From contig NW_014012353.1 of assembly GCF_000611645.1 (NCBI RefSeq), positions 1 to 15,368 of the forward strand: 15,368 nt of DNA. Reading direction: 5' to 3'. Shown piece by piece: positions 1-8,788 of the stretch. The first letter of the stretch is position 1. Every line of letters starts with the position of its first letter. The translations under genes were made by a program, and so were the position numbers. The stretch is from Monoraphidium neglectum. Lineage: Eukaryota; Chlorophyta; Chlorophyceae; Sphaeropleales; Selenastraceae. The notes beneath the pieces are model-generated. The model searched no databases. It was not told where the DNA came from and worked only from the letters and a program-made list of their open reading frames with translations.

Positions 1-350
1 GTTGGGGAGGGGTGGGGCATGGGGCACAGGGGGCCATGCGATCACAACAGCGCTCGTCAGGGAGTGTGCAGTGATCCAATGATTAATAACTAAGCCGAGC
101 ACAAACTGAACTGCATCGCACCCCATCAGCCTCGAGAGCGTGCCCACTGGAATTCACCCCCGCTGGTCTGGCCGCCGCCGCGCCCATGTGTCCCTCGCCC
201 ACGTCCCGACTCCACCTGGCCTGAGCCCACAACCTTGACGCCATCGCCACGCTGTGCGAGCGCCTCCTCCTTGCTTCCTTGCCTCCCTCACCGATCTCTA
301 TCGACGACTCCACCCCACTCCTGCCCCCTCATCCTCCTCAATCCCAAAAG
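1..350 (+). other. Upstream intron of the DRG1-like gene (noncoding here)
   Basis: I see no DRG exon in this stretch. The segment that should precede the first visible exon, with the Trp-containing helix before the TGS domain, is not encoded here in any + frame. The last 60 bases are C/T-rich and end in an AG at 349-350, as expected of a 3' splice site. I therefore read 1-350 as the 3' part of an intron whose upstream exon lies outside the window. Confidence 0.6.
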
Positions 351-695
351 GTGCGCGTCTACACCAAGCCCAAGGGCAAGCTGCCGGACTTCAACGAGCC
401 GGTGGTGCTGCGGCGCACGCAGTGCTCCATCGAGGGCTTCTGCAACAAGCTGCACAAGACCATGATCAAGCAGGTGGGGGGCGGGGGAGGCTTGCGGGCA
501 GGAGCGGTTTGTGTCGTGGTGACGGACAGGAGACTGCAGACTGGGGTGCCACGCACTCTTTTGTGCGCCAGGCTGGCGTTCACATACACTCGTGAGTGCG
601 CATCTGACCTGGTATGCTTGTGCTGGGGTTTCATACGAGTGCAGGCGCGCGCACATACGTGGTGGCACACACAAACGCACGCACGCACACAAACG

Positions 696-740
<45 letters not shown>

Positions 741-833
741 GCACGCACGCATGCATGCATGCACCAATGCACGTACACACACACACACACACACATGCGC
801 GCACGCACGCGCATGCATGCACCAATGCACGCG

Positions 834-875
<42 letters not shown>

Positions 876-1378
876 TGCACACACACACAAATAAACACAC
901 ACTGCTTCTGCCCTCACCCCCTGGTTGCAACCTCAGCTCAAGTACGCCCTGGTGTGGGGCACCAGCGCAAAGCACCGGCCGCAGAAGGTAGGGGCGACAG
1001 AGCGCTCACCCTCACATCAATCGTCAGTCTGTGATGCGTAACATCACCACTGGTTGCAATGAGCAGTCCGCCTTCCCGGTTCTCTGGGGGAGTTTCCGAC
1101 TGGATCCCCTGAGTCATTGCTGCCTGCAGCCTCATCGGCCACCTGTGCTTTGACCATCCTGACCGCCCACCGCCCAGGTGGGCAAGGACCACGTGCTGAC
1201 AGACGAGGACATCGTGCAGATCATCAAGAAGGTGCGGGGGGGAGGGGTGGAGCACTATATGCACCGGAAGGGGTTGTGTTGGGACTCAGGTCGAGGAGCT
1301 ATGGTGTGGACAATGGCCGCGCCAGTTGCTGATGTGCCCCTCTGCCTTGCATCCACCTCCTTTTACCTGCAGGTGTGA
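351..1378 (+). CDS. DRG1: DRG1-type developmentally regulated GTP-binding protein, C-terminal TGS-domain part (5' end outside window)
   Basis: This is the 3' end of a DRG-family GTPase, a cytosolic translation-associated GTPase that in other eukaryotes works with a DFRP/ZC3H15 partner. Four phase-0 exons are visible. 351-473 encodes 41 residues beginning [14 protein letters not shown]; 937-987 encodes [17 protein letters not shown]; 1178-1231 encodes [18 protein letters not shown]; 1373-1378 encodes only Val and the TGA stop. Together they form the TGS domain. The segments [18 protein letters not shown] and [10 protein letters not shown] fit DRG1 better than DRG2, which typically has KYSPQRVGLTH. 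The GTPase domain (G1-G5 motifs) must lie upstream of the window. Introns are 474-936, 988-1177 and 1232-1372. A TGTAA signal follows 82 nt after the stop. Retention of the last intron would leave the frame open to the same stop. Family assignment is firm; the tiny last exon is inferred. Confidence 0.93.
660..900. repeat. Compound (CA)n / (CG)n / (GCAT)n simple repeat in a DRG1 intron
   Basis: About 240 bp of almost uninterrupted alternating purine-pyrimidine sequence lies inside intron 474-936. There are three long CA runs (about 704-738, 775-794 and 841-871), a GCGCGCGC block near 694-704, and two copies of a GCATGCATGCACCAATGCACG unit (near 751-771 and 811-831). The second copy suggests local duplication. 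Open frames here (Cys/Val or His/Thr runs) are artefacts of the repeat. Confidence 0.95.
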
Positions 1379-1459
1379 TGTGCATGCGTGCTGCATCGCC
1401 CCTGGCGTTGCTGCATGATGAATGTTTTGCTACTGGGGCGGCGTGTTGTATGTACATCA

Positions 1460-1464
1460 TGTAA
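1460..1464 (+). terminator. TGTAA poly(A) signal of the DRG1-like gene
   Basis: TGTAA is the usual poly(A) signal of Chlamydomonas and relatives. This copy is the first one after the DRG stop, 82 nt downstream, which gives a short 3' UTR of about 100 nt. Confidence 0.7.
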
Positions 1465-2289
1465 TACAGTTTCAGGATTGTGATGGTTACATCGTCCTGG
1501 GGTCGCCCACCTCTCAAGCAATCCAGGGTACTGGGATTGATATCTGAAGCATCAGCGTTGTGTGACTGGGATTCACGTCGCTGCTTTTTGCGCTGTTCGA
1601 AGCAGGCGTGCATTGAGGCCCCTAGTGCACGCACTTGCCACTCGCAGCTCACCCCTGCAGGCTGTGCTGCTGCATCTCACAGCCTCCGCATTATGCGACC
1701 CGTACCAAACAAGTTACGAAAGGCAAGTACATACCGAAGTGGCCGTACAATTACCCGATAAAGTGGTCGGTAGACTTCAGGGTACAGGAAAATTTCCGGG
1801 GAGTATCCGAGTAAAATTCAGGGGCACGTGAAAAGTTGCCCTGGTAGTTACTTCGATGATCTGAGACATTACTAGCACGGTTAGGGATTTTGGAACCTTC
1901 TCAGCCCCAGGGGCGCACAGCTGGCATGGCGCTCACTTGCGGCACACCTCTCTGCCTGCACCGCTGTGCGGCACACCGTTGCGGCACCCCGGCCGAGGGT
2001 AGCAGTGGGCCGCCGCCAGCCACGTAATCATTAGGGCCACCCTGATATTCACCCTTGGCCAGCCACGTAAAATTTCGGGACGGGTAAAGTTAGGAACGGC
2101 TGAATTTTTGGCCCGGGTAATAATTACTGCCGGGTAACATATAAGGCCACTACGTTGCGTGAAGTGCGTGCCGCCGTTATGTCGATGCCCAGATGTTGCA
2201 CAATGTGCATTTGGACGTTGCACAATTTGCAACATGAACCAAGAGTCACAAAAGGAAGCCACATGCGAGGCACATGGCCAAGCATGGGC
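1465..2289. other. Intergenic spacer, no gene recognised
   Basis: Frames here are short, lack the G/C third-position bias of the real exons, and match no family I recognise. Small palindromic motifs are present: GTAATAATTAC near 2117-2127, and ATGTTGCA (from 2193) paired with TGCAACAT (to 2235), with GTTGCACAA repeated between. Bases 2237-2258 nearly match a 22-nt segment at 14815-14836. I see no transposase or terminal repeats. Confidence 0.5.
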
Positions 2290-2555
2290 TTTTAGATGCT
2301 TCAGGGGTACCTACCTGAAGCATCTCTCAGGTCATCAACCTGATCCCCAACCCTGATCCGGCAGCGCCGGGGGCCAGGCCTCCATGTCCCTCGCCACTTC
2401 TGGGCAGCCAAGGGCATCCCAAGGAGTGTGGTTTTCCCCCCGTGTTTAAGGCACACGGAGAAAGCCTGCCCTCCCGCAATCAGGTTCGAACCCATTACCT
2501 GCAGATACTTACACGACGGGCGAAACCTCTCAGCTACGGTTGTACTCCCCACGAT
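2290..2555 (-). mobile_element. tRNA-derived SINE-like element (approximate ends)
   Basis: On the minus strand there is an A-box-like TAGCTGAGAGG (2536-2526) and, 33 bases on, a B-box GGTTCGAACC (2492-2483). This is the internal RNA polymerase III promoter layout of a tRNA. Between them GTCGTGTAAG resembles the anticodon arm of tRNA-Thr(TGT), with TGT at 2513-2511. The acceptor and T stems do not pair properly, so this is not a functional tRNA gene. An unrelated body follows and ends near a hairpin with 12-bp arms (2294-2305 and 2314-2325). The tRNA-like head is seen directly. SINE identity and exact ends are inference, and I found no clear target-site duplication. Confidence 0.5.
2294..2325. 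repeat. Perfect 12-bp inverted repeat (hairpin)
   Basis: AGATGCTTCAGG at 2294-2305 pairs with CCTGAAGCATCT at 2314-2325 across an 8-base loop. It sits at the distal end of the SINE-like element and may mark its 3' end. Confidence 0.9.
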
Positions 2556-2714
2556 GGCGACCTGCGATGTTTCTGTACAGCTCTCATCACTATATAAAGC
2601 TCAAAGGCGTGGAAAATCCACATCCGGGCGTTAGCGGTTGGTCACAGTGGCGGGAGGAGTCTAGCTGGCCTAGACGAATGTAACAGAGCAAAGCAAAGTT
2701 AGCGTGCGCCTGCT

Positions 2715-3375
2715 TTAACCCCTTGCCTGCCAACAGCAGAAATCAATTCACTGCTGCAGCCTGGGAAATGGTGCTGTGGCTGCCTGCAAACCGCATGGAT
2801 GGCGCAGGCACCCACTAGTTAGTTGTTATACATCTATATCCACCTCTTGCAGGCGGCATACAGTCAGTTTTCGCTTCTGCCGGGCACCCCAAGCAGTAAA
2901 GCGATCTGCTGCCCCTGCGAGCCGTTCACGTATAAGCTTGCGCATACAAGTAATTCTGTACTATATAATTTTTTTCACGAAGCCAGATAGTGACCAGAGG
3001 CCGTGGGACGTCGACCCTGCCTAAGGGTGCCAGACCTGCTTGATGCTGAGGCGTGTATAAGGCAAGTTCGCGTTTGGCAGACGATGGCTGTTTGATCAGT
3101 GATGAATACTAGCCGAAATCAGGACGCGCAGCTGCCCAACCAGCAGTCGCGGGGAGGCATGGATGGCGTTTGTTTCCAGGGGTCATCTGAGTTGCAGTTT
3201 GGTTTTGTTTCTGTAAGTGGATGCCCGGCCCGGCTAGCTGGGTCAGGGGTAACTAGACTCACTTCCCGATCGTTTGAGCCCGGCCGGAGCTCAAACCGTG
3301 CTCTGTGCTGTATGAAAGGGCTCGCCAAAGTGGGCTGAGTACTCAATTTGAGTACGCTGGCAGGCAAGGGGTTAA
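2715..3375. mobile_element. Non-autonomous piggyBac-type MITE with TTAA target duplication
   Basis: The left end reads TTAA (2715-2718) then CCCCTTGCCTGCCA (2719-2732). The right end reads TGGCAGGCAAGGGG (3358-3371) then TTAA (3372-3375). The terminal inverted repeats are therefore 14 bp and perfect, extending to 15 of 16, around a 653-bp element flanked by TTAA. The TTAA duplication and CCC-starting, Gly/Cys-poor TIRs of the CCCTTTG..TGCC type are characteristic of the piggyBac superfamily. Subterminal palindromes are present on both sides: CAGCAG..CTGCTG near 2734-2756 and GTACTCAATTTGAGTAC at 3339-3355. No transposase is encoded, so it would depend on enzyme supplied elsewhere. The perfect ends suggest a fairly recent insertion. 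Confidence 0.85.
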
Positions 3376-4418
3376 CCGAATAAATGGTCCGCATTTTTTT
3401 CAGCTCCAAACCCATACGGTAAAACGTACCGTATACACTATGTATAGTGTATTTACACTCTACATAGGGTAAATATCATAGAACAACCGTCGGGCAGTTG
3501 CCGGGACCCCCGCGCCCGTCCATACCGGGTGCCCAGCGCCCGGTTCACTCTACTCTACTAACAACCGTCATCCCTCCGGAAGGTCGCATGCACTGCATGA
3601 TGCCCGCTGGCACGTACAGAACAACGCGGTATGCGTGTACAGTGCCCCTATTGTCATGTATCACTTTGTCTGCAACTGCGTTGCCACACGATCGGTGCCA
3701 CCGCTGCCCCTAACATGTTGTGTAATTATTGCGTCATCGTCAGGGCAGTATTGGTGCGTGCGTGACACAAACCTTGATTCAGATGGCTGAAAGAGCAGTA
3801 GGGCCGGCAGCTGTCCCTGTGGCACTAGCCAGGCGAATCATTGCTACCGCAGGTTCGCTTGCACACCCGCACGCCAGAAGGACTGCAATGGTACAGCGTC
3901 CTGCATTCGCCTACTTCTGGACCTGTCCAGGCTCATGGGCTTGGACCTTGACACAAAGATTTATCTTTGCACAGAAAGACAACCGCAACAGCATTGCCAC
4001 CTGCACGCACGGCAGCAAAGCAAGGGAAGTTTTGCTCCTCTTCAGCCGTTTGTCCTTTGTGTGTCATTTTTGGGTGCTAGCGCATCACCGCGCTGCACAC
4101 TTGGTCATGCGGGTGCATCCTGCGCCCTGTGCCCTTCCTGCGCTTTGTCAGAGCTTGGCGGCTGTCCGCCCTCTATGCCAACGCGCCTGCCTGACTGATG
4201 CGGTGTATCCGGCCCGCTGCGGGGCGGCATGGCGGCGCGCGATACGGGCGCGTGCAAGCGCACTTTGAGCTTTGCGGCTCTCCGCCCGCTGCGCCAACGT
4301 GCCTGCTATGAGTCACGGCTGATGCGATGGCGCCCGGGCGCGCCAGTGCGCATGATACAGGCAAACCCAAAGTCAAGCCAATTATCTGAACAGTCAGTGA
4401 TGAGAACGATTACGACAA
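3376..4418. other. Intergenic spacer with small palindromes and a degenerate repeat
   Basis: No convincing gene is seen. Structured bits are ATACGGTA/TACCGTAT (3414-3421 and 3427-3434), ATACACTA/TAGTGTAT (3433-3440 and 3445-3452) and CAAAGAT/ATCTTTG (3954-3960 and 3963-3969). A degenerate duplication at about 4140-4200 and 4259-4325 shares CTTTG...GCGGCT.TCCGCCC..TGC.CCAACG.GCCTGC. A 179-residue open frame on the + strand (3729-4268) has no recognisable motif and non-algal codon use. Confidence 0.5.
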
Positions 4419-4423
4419 TTACA
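4419..4423 (-). terminator. TGTAA poly(A) signal of the Smr-domain gene
   Basis: This is the first TGTAA on the minus strand after the stop at 4621-4619, about 196 nt downstream. It implies tail-to-tail convergence with the DRG1-like gene across roughly 3 kb of repeats. Confidence 0.6.
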
Positions 4424-4618
4424 GCGTCCAGCGGTCGCCCGCTCATATGACATGTGGTTCATCTTCCAATCAACGGACACAGTGCTGCAAAAACCAAGTA
4501 CATCTAGGGTTTTGAGCAAGCAAGATTTATTCTTATGGCAGCTGTCAGCCCTCTGCGCCACCTGCATGATGCTTGCGCTAGTATCTTGGATGCATCCCAG
4601 CATACGTGCAGGTATAAC

Positions 4619-5272
4619 TCAGCCGCTCGAGCTGTGCCGCCGCTTGCCCAGCGCCGACGCCGCCAGGCTCACCAAGCTGCGGCGGTTGGCTGGATCGTGG
4701 CCGCGGCAGCCCGCAGTTCTCAGCTCTGCCAGGCCCACCACGCTCTCGAGCACGTGCCAGCAGCAGTGCAGGCACGCGTCAATGGTGTTTGCGCCTGCAG
4801 CCACAATGGTTCCGTGGCCGCCTGGACGCGGCAGCTGGTAGGTAAAGATGGTGACACCCCTGTGGCCAAAGTTGGACTCCTTGACCTTGAGCATCTTGGC
4901 GGCGTCCCCACCGTAGCTTACCACATCCTGGTTGACTCCGCCAACTGTTTTCCCCGCAACAAACTCAATGCAAAGGGGTCCCAGCTGGCCTGCCTGCAAC
5001 GCCGCCACCAGGGCTGCCTTGGTGGTAAAGTGGTGCTGCTTCACACAGCCGGGGTCAGCACGCTTGGTACCTGCAGTGCTGATGAGCTGCAGCTGGTTGG
5101 CGCTGACACCGGCGTTGGCCATCGGTCCCTTGCCCATCAAGGCGTCAGCGGCCAGCACATTTGCCGCGCCCGAGGTCTCTGAGTACAGCCTCCACTGGCT
5201 CGTGTGCGCCTGGCCACCACCACCACCCGCCTTGCCCCGATTGCCCGCAAGGCCCGTGGCACCGGGCTGTCC

Positions 5273-5358
<86 letters not shown>

Positions 5359-5571
5359 AGTGGTGGTGTGGTCTAGACTGTAGCATCCACAGCTGCTGCA
5401 TCTGAGCCTGCTGCGGCGACCAGAGCAGCTGCGGGTAGGGCTGCTGCGGCCCAGGTTGCTGCAGCCCGGGGTGCTGCGGCCAAAGAACCTGAAGCCAGGC
5501 TTGGTTTTGGCAGGGCATGTGCAGCTGCTGTGGCCACTGCAAAACCTGTGGCCGCTGCAACCCCTCCACCC

Positions 5572-5623
<52 letters not shown>

Positions 5624-5649
5624 CTGGTGGTGGTGGTGGTGGTGGTGCC

Positions 5650-5690
<41 letters not shown>

Positions 5691-7259
5691 GGCTGCTGCT
5701 GCGGCAGAATCTCCACGACCACTGCGCCATCATTGCCCACCTCAAACCCAAAGGGCAGCTTGACCGTGTGGGTAAGGATGTCCTGCACCATGTCCCGCAT
5801 GCGGCACTTTTTGTCCAGGTTGTGGTTGCCGCGGCCTGTGATGATTTGCAGCAAAAATCCAGGCCCGCCGCGGGCTGCGATGGCCTGCAGCAACCGGATC
5901 ACCACCATCACCCTGTCGAATGCCCCGGGCATGGTCAGCCTGTGCGTGTCGATGATGTGGAGCACGGGCTTGTCCAACCCGCCGCCGTGTCCCTTGGAGA
6001 TGGTGTCGCAGTGATTGCGCGGGAATCGCGCCACTGGCACCGCGTATTCAGGCACGTCGCCGACGCGCGGCCGGGAGGGATGCTGCTTCACGGGGTGCGG
6101 CCACTCCACTAGCTTGACAAGGACGGCGGCATCGCCGGTCGGAACGGCATCATGCTTCCACGTCCGGCACAGCTCCGCCACCTGCATGGGAGAATCAGCT
6201 GAATCAACATATAGAATACTAGCACAAATTTGCAGAATGTGTCAGGGTAACGCTTGCAGGACATGATGGTGGCTGCTCAACCTGGCGTATGTACTTATCC
6301 AAGCTTGGGAATACGTGGTACCCCAGCTACTTCCAAGCCACAATGTGCCTGCCGCGGCGCGCATCGATGTTGCCACCCAAGTGTCCCTGCTTTCGTACTG
6401 TGTGCTTGCCTACCTCCTGCGCCCTGGTCGTGTGCAGTGTCAGGTCTGTCCCCCCGCTTGTAGTGCACTGGTGCACCCACTGCACCAGATCACGTAGTGA
6501 TTTGGGCTTCTGGTATGCACGGGAGTCAACGCACACGCTGGGGTAGTTCTTGTGTTTGAGTTTCGATGCCCTACAGGTTCACACGCGCATTAGGTATGCA
6601 TTTTGTCAGTTGTGTGGGTGAGGGATGTTGTGCATGTTGTTGGGCACTGCAACACCTACTGTCGCCAGACATCAAATTCATTTTGCCAGAGTCAATCAAC
6701 TGCACTACAAAAGCGCGCCTGTGGCACATGCCAAAATGAAAGGCATCATGCACGGCGTCACACACAGCCAGCAGCCCCACAAACCTGTAGTGTAGGGCGT
6801 CGGCCTCAGCGACCAGGCGGTCTGCTTTGCGGGGGTCGAATGTCACACGGGCCTGCTTGTGAAGCTCGTCACCCTCCTTCCTGCCATGCACAAGGGCATG
6901 ATGCGTGGGGAAGACATCAGTCGTGCTATGTGCATGCTGTATAAAAACAGCCGTGCGTCAAGAACCACCTGCACCTGCCGGCTGCAAGCGCAACGCTCGC
7001 AAACCACGCCTTGGTCAACGACCCTGCTCTCCACTCGCCAGCCCCCCTCTACCTTGCTTGGCTGCCTGCAAAACATCCATCTTGCATCCTCAGGAACCTT
7101 TGCTCACCGCAGGCGGTCGCATTCCGACTCTGTGTCACCTGGGCCGCTGTCAGACGAGGCCTGCGCCACGGGTGGGCTTGCCTGCTGCGTCGGCTGGCCC
7201 CCTGGTTTGGCACTGTAGTGCCGCTTGTTCTCGTCAAACGTGATGAGCTCACGGGGCAT
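4619..7259 (-). CDS. Smr-domain protein (N4BP2/Cue2-type endonuclease domain) with polyQ/His tracts
   Basis: Four exons join in phase: 7259-7108, 6880-6785, 6570-6414 and 6181-4619, giving 655 residues from ATG 7259. Introns are 7107-6881, 6784-6571 and 6413-6182. The Smr domain is at about residues 210-293. It has the D-x-H motif (IIDTHRLT) and the GRG motif (IITGRGNH), the latter as in N4BP2 and Cue2, which cleave or bind RNA on stalled ribosomes. The usual DLHG Gly is Arg here. Upstream, a charged helical stretch (RKEGDELHKQAR to HYRASKLKHK, about residues 51-90) sits where DUF1771 precedes Smr in relatives; that match is tentative. Downstream are a Gln-His-Gln block, a Pro/Gln linker, 27 consecutive Gln and an unrecognised C-terminal region of about 230 residues. 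The start is uncertain: an in-frame TGA lies 12 nt upstream, but CAG at 7263-7261 may be a 3' splice site joining an upstream exon at 7348-7402. Confidence 0.85.
5276..5356 (-). repeat. Perfect (CAG)27 trinucleotide repeat
   Basis: Eighty-one bases of uninterrupted CTG on the + strand (CAG on the coding minus strand) encode 27 consecutive Gln in the Smr-domain protein. It has no synonymous CAA interruptions, so length variation between strains is likely. Confidence 0.97.
5562..5705 (-). repeat. CAG/CAC repeat encoding Gln-His7-Gln tract
   Basis: Two CAG blocks flank a block of CAC/CAT codons (about 5625-5648), giving polyQ, seven His, then polyQ immediately after the Smr domain. Leu, Cys, Ser and Ala homopolymers in other frames of this block are shadows. 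Confidence 0.95.
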
Positions 7260-7347
7260 GCTGAAGCGTCAATTACACGAAAGGTTCTTCCTGTTATGCC
7301 TGCAGGGCCCGGAAGACACTGGGCAGCGCTCCGCTGTTGACGGCTAC

Positions 7348-7402
7348 GCGAGCGGTTTGCGACGCAGCACCACCTGCCATGGCGCGTCTGCTGCCAACAC
7401 CC
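7348..7402 (-). CDS. Probable coding exon upstream of the Smr gene
   Basis: A pyrimidine-rich tract with a CTTAAT branch-like site ends in CAG at 7405-7403. The following 55 bases read, in phase 1, GVLAADAPWQVVLRRKPLA with mostly G/C third positions. Two endings are possible. Either GTAGCC (7347) is a weak donor and the exon joins in phase 2 to 7260 (giving ..KPLAMPRELITF), removing an 87-bp intron. Or the TAG at 7346-7344 is the stop of an upstream gene whose poly(A) signal is TGTAA at 7277-7273. The second reading would leave the Smr gene almost no 5' UTR, so I favour splicing. Confidence 0.4.
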
Positions 7403-8576
7403 CTGGGCCGTGGAAATGAGAATTAAGTCGAGTCTGATTTTGTTTTGTATGTGCTGTTTCGACAACAGACACGGGCGTGGCCGTGTGGAGGTGTCGAGCG
7501 ATTCAGCGGACAATGACAAGCAAAGGACGTTGAAATAATAATTATAACGACACCTTGAACACAGAGCTTTAACGATGAAGGCGACTATGAACAAGTTGGC
7601 AAGCACCATGTTGCATCCGCCACGCGCTTTTTAGCGCGCGCTTCCCCGCTGCCTGCTGCGCGATCGCAGCTGAATACCTCATCTTCCCTGGCCCTAAAGG
7701 AACATCACAGCAGTGCCGAGCAGTAAGTATTTGCTCTGCTCAAGCTACGGTTGGGTGCATGCTGACTCACCCTATCTTGGGCGTAGAAAGTATCCCTGTG
7801 CAAGATAGTTTGACCCCAAGTTGACCGCCTATTTGGAGTGTCAGGTGTTCTTGTCAACCCCTGAACTTGTTACGATTGACAGATATACACCTAAATCAAC
7901 AATTTCTGCAACACAGCCCTCCTGCAGCCCTCTCCCAGCACTATGGTGGCCAACAAATCACACCTGCCACCGTGCACCGCCCTGCCACATGCGTGTACCA
8001 CCACTGCAAAACACGATACTCCAATCCACGCGCTCTGAAACTCTTCCCGCTCATCCAGACATTGGCTGGCGGACACCAACCCGCCAAGCAAGAAAGCCGC
8101 AGAGCGCACCGCACCCCTGCCAAGCTGCTTGGTCGCGCGCCGGTGGCGCAAACGCTGCCGTGATATTGATGCCGGCAGGGACGATAGAAAGAGCGATCTT
8201 CTGTGCGATGAGCGGGCAGCGTGCCGTGGGCGGCCTCTGCAGGCTGGAACCCCGGCGATAGCGCAACGCCGCCCCTGAGCCCTGGTGATTGCCAGGCAAA
8301 TAGTAAAGAGGGGGCACGACAGGTTAAGTGTTGTTCAGCTCCAATCCGACACGACAGCACGCAGGTCAAGCCGCCAATTTGCTATGGCGCCACGACAGGT
8401 GCACCTGACTGCCGTAGAGATGCTGGCCCGTGGCTGTATGCCCAGCATGAAATGAAACTGCCAAGTGCGCGCTGCCGCTGCTCAAGGCCCGAGCTTAAAC
8501 GGCAGGCAGGTTGCCTCAGAGCAGGCCAAGAGACGCGTAAAGCAGGTGGACCACCCCCCACTGTCCCCTGGCTCAC
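7403..8576. other. Long intron or intergenic stretch between probable exons
   Basis: There is no strong coding signal. A possible minus-strand exon starts after ACCAG near 8294 (reading GLRGGVALSPGFQPAEAA) with moderate codon bias, but I could not find a convincing donor in matching phase. An inverted repeat CTATCTTG/CAAGATAG lies at 7772-7779 and 7801-7808. There is no TGTAA on the minus strand, so no gene end is marked here. Confidence 0.45.
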
Positions 8577-8788
8577 CTCGCACCCCGGCCAGCCCCACAC
8601 CGTGCAGGTCCCCGTCCAGGACTCCCGATACCGCCTCCAGCACGCCAGAATACGCCGGCCCCAGCAGCCCCCCATCATCCAGCGCAGCAGCAGCCGCGCT
8701 GCTGTCAGCCAGGGGGCCGGCGCGGCGCCGCTGGTTATGAGAGTCGCGCTGCTCGGGCGGGGCAGCGGCGCTGATGGGGCGCCGGCCC
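8577..8788 (-). CDS. Probable internal coding exon of the cold-shock (or cold-shock/Smr) gene
   Basis: The acceptor TTTTCGTCAG ends at 8789 and the donor GCGAG|GTGAGC is at 8577/8576; both are good sites. In phase 2-in, phase 1-out, the 212 bases read as 70 residues beginning GRRPISAAAPPEQRDSH and including ALDDGGLLGPAYSGVLEAVS. Third positions are mostly G or C, while the other two frames are Trp/Arg-rich or stopped. No family is recognised. The phase matches a donor at the end of the cold-shock exon (9156/9155) and, directly, the exon at 7402-7348. Membership in the cold-shock gene is inferred from phase and distance. Confidence 0.55.

Noticed and set aside
288..917. Open frames on both strands with Cys/Val or His/Thr runs
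   Set aside because: They are translations of the CA microsatellite within a DRG1 intron.
2480..2560. Functional tRNA gene
   Set aside because: A and B boxes are present, but acceptor and T stems do not pair, so it fits a SINE head rather than a tRNA.
2591..2598. TATATAAA on the + strand
   Set aside because: No coding sequence or transcript signal follows before the MITE; most likely chance or a remnant of a repeat.
3729..4268. 179-residue open frame on the + strand
   Set aside because: No motif, poor codon bias, and no splice or poly(A) context; it contains part of the degenerate duplication.
5456..6112. + strand frame with Leu/Val homopolymers (also Cys, Ala and Ser versions)
   Set aside because: It is antisense to the CAG/CAC tracts and Smr exon, which show a recognisable domain on the minus strand.
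6940..6947. TATAAAAA on the + strand
   Set aside because: It lies within an intron of the minus-strand Smr gene with no + strand gene after it.
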